Under the pieces are notes generated by a model that did not search any database, had not been told where the DNA came from, and saw nothing but the letters and a program-made list of their open reading frames with translations. From contig CAMHMJ010000008.1 in the NCBI GenBank assembly GCA_946186185.1, positions 34,574 through 98,573 of the forward strand: a stretch of DNA of 64,000 bases, written 5' to 3'. A program made the translations under genes and the position numbers. Numbering within the stretch: the first letter of the stretch is position 1; every line of letters begins with the position of its first letter. The DNA comes from an uncultured Treponema sp. (GTDB lineage: Bacteria; Spirochaetota; Spirochaetia; Treponematales; Treponemataceae). Positions 20,319 to 29,900 of this stretch are shown here, one piece after another.

Positions 20319-23300
20319 TTATTTCTTTGACTTTGCTTTTGAAGCCGACTTTTCCGACTTTGCAGAAGCCTTTGCTGTCTTTGCAGTTCCAGCTGCCTTA
20401 GCTTTAGAAGCTTTTTCAGCAGGAGCAAAAACCTTTACAAATTCTTCACACTTGTAGCCGGAATCTTCCTTTGCCTTAAGAACAGCTTTGAATTCCTTAA
20501 GGATTGCTTCTTCTTCCTTAGTATCAAGAAGTGCCAGAGCAAAGGCAACCTTAATACTGGACTCAACTACTTCCTTGTTGAACCATACTGTTCCGTTGAA
20601 TGCGTTTGCTCCGGAAAGAAGTGGAGCCGTATCATCATCGGCAAGTGCTTTTACAAGCTTGTAAGCCCCGGCTTTTGCATCCTTTGCCATCAAAGCAGCG
20701 TCAGTTGAGCGGGAAAGTACAAAAATCTTAGAAAGCTCGTAGCGGACATCGCATTTTGCAGCACCTGCACTCTGGAAGTACTCGTTGAACTTACGAGCGA
20801 ATGCCCAGCGTTCTGCAAGACCAGCCTTTGCGTATTCCTTAACCATTTCGTAAGCAACAAGGAGCATAGGAAGAGCGCCGCTGTTTGTAAAGGCGGTTTC
20901 AAGGAATGAATCAGCGTCTTTTGCCTTAGAAAGAGCAGCGATTACGTCGTCGGAAAGTTTTCCCTTCTTAGAAGCAACGATTCCAAGGATTCGAACCAAA
21001 GAATCAGCGAATGCCTTGTACTGCTTTTCTGGAGCAGGCATCTTTATGTCTCCTGCAAACTCATTTGCCTTTGTATAGAATGCGATTGCCGCAGATTCGA
21101 AGGTGGAAACGATTTCCTTTGCCTTTTCTTTAAGTTTAGCAGCAGAAAGTTTTTCTTCAGCAGGAGCCAAAAGTCCGTTTACTGCAGGAATTACTCCGGT
21201 TGCAAATGAAGCAAACGGATGGTAGAGGTCGCGATAGCAGATTTCCTGCCATTCAGCTTCCAAATCGTAGCAGCCGCGTCCCTGGAGTGAGTCGCAAAGA
21301 ATCTGATACTTGTGGTCAGCACCGTCAGTAACTTCTTTGATATCCATATAAACCTGATATTCAAAGCCGTTCAAACCGATGTAAAGACCGCGTTCGCAGA
21401 TTTCCTGGCTTCGGCGGATAAACCACATTCCACTTCTGTGCTCGCGGAAAATACAGAACTTGTTGTTTTCACCGTGGAGGTTCAAACCTTCGGAAATTGA
21501 CTTAGAGCGCATTTCGACGTGCTGTTCGTCGCCACTTCCGATTTTTACTGCATATTCACAAGACTGCTTAATCCAACCCTGAGCGCGCTCATACTTGTTA
21601 TTATAGAAAACAACAGAATATTCGTTTCCTGCGCTGTTTGAATAAGCAAAAATATTTTCGTTTACGTGACCATTGTCCCATACATCGTAGAAGAGGAAGT
21701 TTTCTACGTTTGCGAAAACATAGCGCTTCTTCATGAGAGGGAAAATTTCACGCCAGTGACGGTCTACAAGCCACTGATCTGGAGTTTCGTTTTTGTATGC
21801 CTTTGTAAACTCCATTCCGTACTTTTCAGTGTAACCTTCAATCTGTCCATGACCGAACATTGGAAGTCCAGGCATTGTTACCATCAAAGTACATACACCA
21901 AAGTATTTGTCGTCCTTTCCGAACTGAGCAACCGCTGTATCTTCGTCAGGGTTGTTCATGAAGTTTACGTATCGCTTCAAAATCTGAGGGTCAAACTTGA
22001 TGGTGTTCTTTACAGAATCGCGGTACTTCTGGTTTTCCTCTTTTTTGAGCATGTTCATGAATGCCGAGTTATAAACGCGGTGCATACCTAAAGTTCGAAC
22101 GAAGTAGCCTTCCATCATCCAGAAAGCTTCAGCCAAAAGCAATGTGTCTGGAACTTCCTTTGCAACACGGTCTACAACTTCACGCCAGAATTCGTTAGGG
22201 ATTCTAGCCTCAAATTCCTGGTCGGTGAGCGCATATTCTGAGCGGGAGTAGATGTCGCCACCATTTCCCGGACGAGGATACCAGAGTCGGCGGATTGATT
22301 TTTTTGCAAGAACCATAGCCGCATCAAAACGGATAATCGGGAAGTTTCGGGCAACATGGAGAATATCCTGCATAACTGCTTCGCGAGCTTCTGGATTCAA
22401 GAAGTCAATCTGAGCAGTATCGTTCCAAGGCATACCAGTTCCGTCGTTTCCGTGGTAAATGTAGCGGGTGTCGCCGTTGCGGAAATCTACGCGCTTAAAT
22501 ACAACTGAACAGTCTGAATGATTGTAGTAGTGGTCTTCAAGCCAGACACCAACATTTGGATCCCAGGAAAGGTTTTCGCCGTTGAAGGTATATGAAGGGC
22601 TTGGAGGATCCCGACGCTGAACGAAAAGGTCCGGTCGGTTTACAACCCACTGACTGTCCATACCTGTGTGGTTAGGAACCATATCTGAAGCAAGACGGAT
22701 TCCTCGCTGCCACAAGCGGGTTCTAAGGTTTCCAAGGGCATCCCATCCACCGATATTTTCAGCAATATTATAGTCGTAAAGTGAGTAAGCAGAAGCGGCA
22801 GCCTCAGGGTTTCCGCAAAGCTGTTTAATGCGCTTAGAAGCATTTGAACGGCTCCAGAGACCAATAAGCCAGAGTCCGGTAAATCCTTCGTCCCGGAGAG
22901 TATCAAGTTCTTCATCCGGAATCTGGTCAAGGCGGGTAATTGGCCTTTCGTATTTCTTTGTAAGCTGATCCAGCCATACAAGAACGGTTTTTGCCATCAA
23001 AACTACGCAAGGCATCCAGTCACGGTCAGGACTGAAGCGTTCATATTCCTTCATAAGACCGTCGTAGTTGTAAGGCTCCATGTTTACTTCGCCACCGTTA
23101 ATAGGACCTGCCTTCCAGAACATTTTTTCTTCTTCTGTAAGGGTGTCAATTCCGGCAAGAAGACGGCGCAGCCATTCACCAAGCAAATCTGCCCAGTACT
23201 GACGGATGTAGTCCAGCTGACCTTTGAGGCTTTCTGGAGAGAAGACAATTGGCTCACGAAGCATATTAATGAGGTCGTGGTTGAAAGGACCGAATTTTGG

Positions 23301-23903
23301 CAAATTCTGGAAAGTTTTCTGAATTGTAGCCCAACTTGCTTCATAAAGCTTGTTCTTGGAAAGCTTTTCATCATTGAACATGATTGCAAAAGGCTTAAAA
23401 GCAGGGTTTTCATTTGCAAGGTGGAGCATGATAAGCTCTTCCAGAGTCTGTTCCCGATTTGTGCGGGTAAGGCCAGTTCCTTCATCAAGGCAAGTTTTTT
23501 CAAGATATTCTTTTGCGCTCAATTTTCCCTGATATACTTCTACAGGAGGGAATTCTTCGCAGAATTCCAGAAGAAGCTTATCAACTTCAGCCTTTGTATA
23601 CTGAGAATCCAGCTCTGCAAGAACACTTTTAAAAGCGTCTGTCTGCTTGTCCCGGCGGTAGAGCATACAAACATAGTGGAAAATTTCGTCGATAAGTCCC
23701 ATTGCGTTAAGGGAACCGGCAGAAATTCTTTTATCGTTCTGTCCTCTGGAATCAAAAACCTTATTCAATTTTTCCGCAAAAAGGCGGACTGCTTTTAAAT
23801 TTGCAAGAATTACATTTCCGCTGGAAGCGTAAAGTCTCTCGTCAAAATTACACAGATCTCGAATCTGTTTGCTTACGTGGAACTCGTTGTAAGAGATTTC
23901 CAT
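20319..23903 (-). CDS. Large GH13 alpha-amylase-family glycosidase with Lys/Ala-rich C-terminal tail
   Basis: DMVPNHTGMDSQW, IIRFDAAMVLAKKSIRRLW, LLLAEAFWMMEG; start at MEISYNEF preceded by GGAGG at the malQ 3' end. Confidence 0.88.
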   Translation of the reverse strand: MEISYNEFHVSKQIRDLCNFDERLYASSGNVILANLKAVRLFAEKLNKVFDSRGQNDKRISAGSLNAMGLIDEIFHYVCMLYRRDKQTDAFKSVLAELDSQYTKAEVDKLLLEFCEEFPPVEVYQGKLSAKEYLEKTCLDEGTGLTRTNREQTLEELIMLHLANENPAFKPFAIMFNDEKLSKNKLYEASWATIQKTFQNLPKFGPFNHDLINMLREPIVFSPESLKGQLDYIRQYWADLLGEWLRRLLAGIDTLTEEEKMFWKAGPINGGEVNMEPYNYDGLMKEYERFSPDRDWMPCVVLMAKTVLVWLDQLTKKYERPITRLDQIPDEELDTLRDEGFTGLWLIGLWSRSNASKRIKQLCGNPEAAASAYSLYDYNIAENIGGWDALGNLRTRLWQRGIRLASDMVPNHTGMDSQWVVNRPDLFVQRRDPPSPSYTFNGENLSWDPNVGVWLEDHYYNHSDCSVVFKRVDFRNGDTRYIYHGNDGTGMPWNDTAQIDFLNPEAREAVMQDILHVARNFPIIRFDAAMVLAKKSIRRLWYPRPGNGGDIYSRSEYALTDQEFEARIPNEFWREVVDRVAKEVPDTLLLAEAFWMMEGYFVRTLGMHRVYNSAFMNMLKKEENQKYRDSVKNTIKFDPQILKRYVNFMNNPDEDTAVAQFGKDDKYFGVCTLMVTMPGLPMFGHGQIEGYTEKYGMEFTKAYKNETPDQWLVDRHWREIFPLMKKRYVFANVENFLFYDVWDNGHVNENIFAYSNSAGNEYSVVFYNNKYERAQGWIKQSCEYAVKIGSGDEQHVEMRSKSISEGLNLHGENNKFCIFREHRSGMWFIRRSQEICERGLYIGLNGFEYQVYMDIKEVTDGADHKYQILCDSLQGRGCYDLEAEWQEICYRDLYHPFASFATGVIPAVNGLLAPAEEKLSAAKLKEKAKEIVSTFESAAIAFYTKANEFAGDIKMPAPEKQYKAFADSLVRILGIVASKKGKLSDDVIAALSKAKDADSFLETAFTNSGALPMLLVAYEMVKEYAKAGLAERWAFARKFNEYFQSAGAAKCDVRYELSKIFVLSRSTDAALMAKDAKAGAYKLVKALADDDTAPLLSGANAFNGTVWFNKEVVESSIKVAFALALLDTKEEEAILKEFKAVLKAKEDSGYKCEEFVKVFAPAEKASKAKAAGTAKTAKASAKSEKSASKAKSKK

Positions 23904-23904
23904 A

Positions 23905-25989
23905 TTATTTTCCTCCATTGTGAGCATCTGCAATTCCTTTAATTTTTGCAACAAGACTTTCATCTTTTGAAATATCTTCAAGAAGAGCAGGCAATCTATA
24001 TGTCCAGTTAAATTCCGAAACAGTTCCCGGAATGTTTATTCTTTCATCATCTGAGTTTTCAAGCCAGTATTTTTTCTCCATAGATAGGAAATCCTGGAGA
24101 GGGTGAATACAGAAGTCGCTGTTTGCAGTTGCAAGAGCCTTAAGGAAGGCCTCTCCCTTTTCAGGACTATATCCTTCATCAGCAAGGCGGCGCTTTGCAT
24201 CGTTGTCCCAGCCTTCAATTCCAAAGAACTGAGGATAGGTGCGGACAAATTCCTGAACTCCACCCTTGTCTTCATCCCACCACTGGCGGAGAGTAGAAGA
24301 ATCGTGTACAGAAGAAGTACAAACCGAAAGCTTTGGAAGGTCATTAAAGAGAACAAAAGGCATTTCCGGCTGAATATTCCATTTTCTGCACCAGCGGTAA
24401 ACGCGAAGTGAAAGAATTCCGTTTTTATCCATTACGTATGGAAGACAAGGAAGGTTTGCCCCCAGATCTTCACCGCAAGGAATCATATTTACGCTGTTTG
24501 TAAGGGCAGAAAGAATTTCGTCAGACTGAGTTTCCCAGAGTTTATTCTGCTGGTTTTCTGCATTTTCAATCTGCTGTTTGAGGCGCCACTGTTCGTCCCC
24601 GTTCAAACTCTTCCATGAGGTTGAATCTGAATAAGTCCATACAGGAACAAAATTATCAGGCGTAATCTCGATTAATGCACGGTCATTCCAGTATTTGCTC
24701 AAAACACTCTTTACACGACCTTCAGCATCTCCCTGGCAAAGTGAAGACAAATCTGATTCGTAGAAATCTTTATCTCCCTGAACGCTCTTCTTAAAAAGCC
24801 AGAGTTCTTCGTTTCCGATTCTGTCGCAGAATTTTTCCAGAATTTTTGTTGCGCTATCGTGATTCCAGGTAATATCTTCAATTGCGCCTGTTGGAACATG
24901 AGGCTGAGAAAGCCAGCGGATTTTTCCGTCATCAAAACCGGCTGCGTTCAGGCATCTGCGGGACATTGGAACATAGGGATCTGTGTGTCCAAGAATTGCA
25001 GTGGTATCTCTGGTAGGAATTGCCCAGATTCTGAAGAAGCCCAGAATGTGGTCCAGACGGTAAGCTGAATAATACTGTTCGGCAGACTTCAGACGGTCCT
25101 TCCACCAGGAATAATCGTGTTCCTTAAGGTAAGCCCAGTTATAGGTCGGGAAGCCCCAGTTCTGTCCGCTTGGATTTTCGTTATCAACAGGAGAACCTGC
25201 ACGAAGATTCTGGTTAAAAATGCCAGGAAGAGCCCAGGCATCACAGGAATCTTCGTTCATCAGGATAGGCATGTCGCCCTTTAAGAGAATTCCCGCTTTT
25301 TTTACAGCGTCGCAGGCCTTTTTGAACTGTTCGGCAGCCCTCATCTGAGTCCAGGCGTAGAAAAGGTTTTCTTTCTGATTGGAAGCCTTTGTCCAGCGGG
25401 CTTTTATTTCTTTTTCTGAAACAATCTGGTCTTTTTCGTCCCAGCTTTTCCAGCTTGCCTGCATGTATTTGTATTTTAAAGATTTGTAGACAGCATAGTT
25501 TACAATCCATGGATTTTTCTTGATCCATTTTTCAAGTTCTGCGTCTGCAGCTGCGTTTTTTGCGATTTCTGTGGTTTCATAAAGAGCGCGCAAAAGTTCG
25601 TCTTTTTTGGTAAGAACTTTTTCGTAATTGTAGCGCACTTTTGCATCGTAAGGATTATCTTTTACGAAAGAGTCGTAATTTTTTGCAAATTTTTTATCTG
25701 CTTCGTAAAGTGCCTTGAATTCAGGCAGTTCTTTTAAATCTATATAAATTGGATGAAGAGCAAATGCTGAAAGTCCGCTGTAAGGAGAAGACTGCATTCC
25801 TGTATCATTGACCGGTAAAAGCTGAATCAAACCGATTCCTGCTTTTTTACAAAACTTTGCTAAATCCGGAAGTACTGTATACTCACCGATTACCGTATTT
25901 TTTTTTGTGCAAACGGCACCCAAAGGAATTGAAATGCCGGTTATTCGTGATGATGCCAATCTGGCTTTATTATCTTTTGTATTACCCAT
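23905..25989 (-). CDS. malQ: 4-alpha-glucanotransferase
   Basis: SSPYSGLSAFALHPIYIDL, YRLDHILGFFRIWAIP, CGEDLGANLPCLPYVM. Confidence 0.93.
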   Translation of the reverse strand: MGNTKDNKARLASSRITGISIPLGAVCTKKNTVIGEYTVLPDLAKFCKKAGIGLIQLLPVNDTGMQSSPYSGLSAFALHPIYIDLKELPEFKALYEADKKFAKNYDSFVKDNPYDAKVRYNYEKVLTKKDELLRALYETTEIAKNAAADAELEKWIKKNPWIVNYAVYKSLKYKYMQASWKSWDEKDQIVSEKEIKARWTKASNQKENLFYAWTQMRAAEQFKKACDAVKKAGILLKGDMPILMNEDSCDAWALPGIFNQNLRAGSPVDNENPSGQNWGFPTYNWAYLKEHDYSWWKDRLKSAEQYYSAYRLDHILGFFRIWAIPTRDTTAILGHTDPYVPMSRRCLNAAGFDDGKIRWLSQPHVPTGAIEDITWNHDSATKILEKFCDRIGNEELWLFKKSVQGDKDFYESDLSSLCQGDAEGRVKSVLSKYWNDRALIEITPDNFVPVWTYSDSTSWKSLNGDEQWRLKQQIENAENQQNKLWETQSDEILSALTNSVNMIPCGEDLGANLPCLPYVMDKNGILSLRVYRWCRKWNIQPEMPFVLFNDLPKLSVCTSSVHDSSTLRQWWDEDKGGVQEFVRTYPQFFGIEGWDNDAKRRLADEGYSPEKGEAFLKALATANSDFCIHPLQDFLSMEKKYWLENSDDERINIPGTVSEFNWTYRLPALLEDISKDESLVAKIKGIADAHNGGK

Positions 25990-26279
25990 AGGATTTATTA
26001 TACCACGAGAATTTTAAGATGTGAAATTTTTATTTAGAGAAGAAAAGAAGAATGAATGCAAATTTTTCTTCTTAATTTGTTAAAAAGTCGGCAATTTTTA
26101 TCTGCGCCTTCTTTTCGCTTTTTTATCTGCCCGCTCTTTCTACTGCCTTTATCCGCCTCTTATTTTTGCACTTTTTTTCAAGGCGTCTGGATAATTTCAT
26201 TCCCGTGCATTGGGAATAACTACAGATTATATTTTCTATCGTGGGAGAGGAGCACAAAGCTTTATTGAAAGAAAAAAGG

Positions 26280-26405
26280 AGGGGGAAGTCTCCCCCTGCG
26301 CTCCCAAGTCCTCACTCACGGTGGTTTCGACAAGCTCAACCACCGTTCGCTCCGGTCTTTTCCGCTACCCCTTCAAACGGGGGACACCCCCGTAACGCCC
26401 CCGTT
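26280..26405. repeat. GC-rich intergenic element of three stacked hairpins
   Basis: AGGGGGA/TCCCCCT (26280-26297); ACGGTGGTT/AACCACCGT (26318-26346); ACGGGGG/CCCCCGT (26377-26393). Confidence 0.75.
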
Positions 26406-26448
26406 AAAATTACTTGTAAGGAGGTAAAAAAGGATATGTTTAAACTCT

Positions 26449-26769
26449 CTATCGCTCAGAAAGCTTTTTCACTAGATTTTCAATGATATTTTGAAATTCT
26501 GCAGGAAGAGCCTGATAGTTTTCCAGAAATTCCAGCAGAGGCCCGGTCAGAGTGATATTTCCAGTGTATTCTTCACCAGTCAGAAGGTATTCAATAGAAA
26601 CTTTTAGGGCACGGGCAATTTTATAGGCATTTGAAACGCTTGGTTCCTGAGGATTCGCCATAAGGTAATTATCGATTGTTCGTTTACTTACGCCTGAACG
26701 CTCGCTAAGTTCCTTAGTTGTCAGTCCCTGGTATTCCATTTCGTCCCTTAAGTATTCTTTGAATCCCAT
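26449..26769 (-). CDS. XRE-family HTH transcriptional regulator
   Basis: MEYQGLTTKELSERSGVSKRTIDNYLMANPQEPSVSNAYKIARALKVSIEYLLTG. Confidence 0.92.
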   Translation of the reverse strand: MGFKEYLRDEMEYQGLTTKELSERSGVSKRTIDNYLMANPQEPSVSNAYKIARALKVSIEYLLTGEEYTGNITLTGPLLEFLENYQALPAEFQNIIENLVKKLSER

Positions 26770-26810
26770 AATTAAGAAGAATACCCGTTTTAGCGTAATT
26801 AGTGGGATTT

Positions 26811-26839
26811 TTGACAGTTATTAGAGTATAGGTTATAAT
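26811..26839 (+). promoter_or_regulatory. Consensus sigma70 promoter of the InlB-repeat lipoprotein gene
   Basis: TTGACA (26811-26816) - 17 bp - TATAAT (26834-26839). Confidence 0.8.
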
Positions 26840-26927
26840 ATTATTACCTTGATTAGGGTAATTTACTGATCAATTTTACTTTTTTCCGTACATCAAAACT
26901 AGTTCATTAAAGCAAATGGAGGCATCT

Positions 26928-29900
26928 ATGAAAAGCAGAAAATATAATTCAACAAAGGAGTCATTTGTAATTTCAATATTTTTTTTAGTACTGATGTTTT
27001 TCTGTTCAGGCTTACTTTCTTCCTGCATGGCAACTGTTGAAGCAAACGACAAATCCGAAGTAAAACCAATAGGCCTTTCCATAAAATCCCTGCCACATAA
27101 AACTGAATATACTGTTGGTGAAAATTTTTCCTCTGAAGGTCTTTTAATATACGCAAAATACAGCGACAACTCTCAGAAAATGATTAATAACTGGACTTTG
27201 GACTTAAAAAATGGAACAACACTGAAAGAAGCAGGAACAATTACAGTAACGATAAGTTATTCTGAAGGAGCTAACGAAGTTACAGAAAAATTTTCTATCG
27301 TAATAAAAAAATCAAATTCTTCATCTGAAAATTCTTCGGAAAACAATTCCGGAGACTCTGAAAACACGGATAAGCCTTCAACTGATAATCCAAATAATAC
27401 CCCTGCGATTTCTCCTTCAGTCACAAAAGCTAAAATTAACCAGTTTTTTTGGGGAACCTGGCAAAGAATGGATAATGGCAATATTTATGTAATAGATGAT
27501 TTTAAGATTGTCGAATACAAATCCGGAAATTTTTCTTCTGAATATAAAAATGTTACCTCCAATGAAGATAGCTTATCGGTTCAATCCCTGGGGACTTTTC
27601 AAAAAAAATCAGCTTCAGTTATACAAATAGGAGCCATTCCTTATTTCAGAAAAGGTGGCGCAAATCTTGAATACACAATGAAACTTGTTGGTTTTGAAGA
27701 ATCTGTAAGCCGAGCAACAAATTCGATAAAAATTGAAAATTTGAAAATTACGCAAAAATCTGAAAAATACACATCATTTGAAAATGAAACAAAATCTTCA
27801 ACAGATGGAACTGTAAAACTTATCGCCCCAGTTAAAGGCGACATACAGACTATTTTTGTAAATACCAGTGAAAATTCTTTGATTGTTGTTCCTGACATAG
27901 TAATTGAAAATTCAGGAAGTAATATGGGAACAATTCCTCTTTCTTCAGAAGGTCAATATTGTCTTAAAATTACCGGAAAAATCCCAGAAGAAGAAAAAGA
28001 TGACGGTTATCTTTATGGAAACGACTATAAAACTTACCCGATAACACTCACCATAACAAATATTGGAAATGTAAAAAGTAATCCTTCTACTTGTTCTATA
28101 GGAGCTTTTAATTCCGATTCAAAACTTTCGATTACTTCGAGCGACGATACAAATCTCGCAGGCGTAAGTATTTCAACAATGAAGCCAGGTGCTACAAAAA
28201 CTATAAAATTAAACGTGAAATACGGTTTAATCCAGGATGCCTATATAGATACAGGAATAAACATCACTGTCACAAATGCCGCAACCGGTCAAAAATGGGT
28301 GGATTTTGTTCCTCTTAGATTTTATAAAGGTCTTTTACCGATAACAATTGCAGCAAAAAATACTGAACATAACTCAAATTCGGCTCTAAATGGTTTTGCA
28401 ATATATCCTGACGGGAACAGCCAGTTTTTTACAGTTCCTCATGGCGAAACAAAAACAATCTATGTTCCGTCTTTTGGAAATACAAAACCATACTTACTGG
28501 CATTCAGCGGTGCAACAGTAAGCGGTGATTTAAACACCAGTTCAGAAATGTTCTATTCAGTTGCCGTGGGAAGCTCAAGTCCAAAAGAAATAGAAGAAGA
28601 CTTAGGAAAATATTACAATTACGGAGAAGGAGGCGGAAGTGCTTCAAACCGTAACGACAATGAAGACAAAGCCTATCAAACTGAAAACAATTTTGAAGCC
28701 TATCTCGAGGATGAAGATATCGATTATTTCAAAATTTTTGCCAAAAATGGCGAAACAGTACTTCCAAACGGCAATTTTGTTTATTCAATCAGGTACATAA
28801 ATGAAAAAGGTAAATCCCCTGTATCTGCAGTCATAAATCAGGGAGAAAGTATCTCTGTTTCCCATTTACCTGAACCACCAGCCCCAGAAGGCTACGATTT
28901 CTGTGGCTGGTACATTGGAGAGCTTAAAATTGAAACAGGCTATATCCCAAAAAGTAACATAACACTTCATGCAAAATGGACTCCAACAGAGTATAAAATT
29001 GCATACAATTTGAACGGTGGCGTTAATACTTCTGAAAATCCTGAAAGTTATACGATTGAGAATTCTGAAATTATTCTTGCAAAACCATCAAAAACCGGAT
29101 ATGAATTTGCCGGCTGGTACTTAAAGGAAGATTTTTCTGGAGAAAAAATTGAAAAAATTGACCGGGGAAGCACAGGAAAAATTACATTGTATGCGAAGTG
29201 GTCGCTTACAAACTATTCGATAACATATAATTTAAATGGAGGAAGTTTCGATTCTCCATCTACAAGTAATTTTACTATAGAAAGTGATCAAATCAAATTA
29301 GATAGACCAAAACGAAATGGATATACATTTAAAGGCTGGTATTCATCATCAAATTTTTCAGGAAATTCCGTTTCAAGCATCGATAATGGTTCTTATGGCA
29401 ATAAAACGTTTTGGGCACAGTGGTCACCTACTGTTTATACAATTACATACAATTTAAATGGTGGTACAAACCCATCCGGTAACCCTACAACTTATACGAT
29501 CGAAAGTAGTGAAATAAAACTATTAGGAGCAAGAAATACAAATTCTGCCTACACCTTTGCCGGTTGGTATACTAATGCTTTATTTGAAGGTAAAGCTTTT
29601 ACAAAAATTGAATCTGGCTCTTATGGAAACATATCTTTATGGGCTAACTGGTCTACTACAAAATTTACAATTAGTTATGAATTAAATGGTGGAAGAGTAA
29701 ATGAAACATTAATTACAGAATATGATTATGAAAGTGAAGAAATAATACTTCCAATACCAGAAAAAGACTGTTACATTTTTGATGGCTGGTATTTTTCATC
29801 AAATTTCTCTGAAAACCCTGTTTTAAAAATTACGAAAGGTTCTCTTGGAAATAAATCATTATATGCTAAATGGACACCAATCTCTTATCCAATAAGATAC

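Noticed and set aside
23277-23798. 173-aa plus-strand ORF
   Set aside because: Antisense to the GH13 gene
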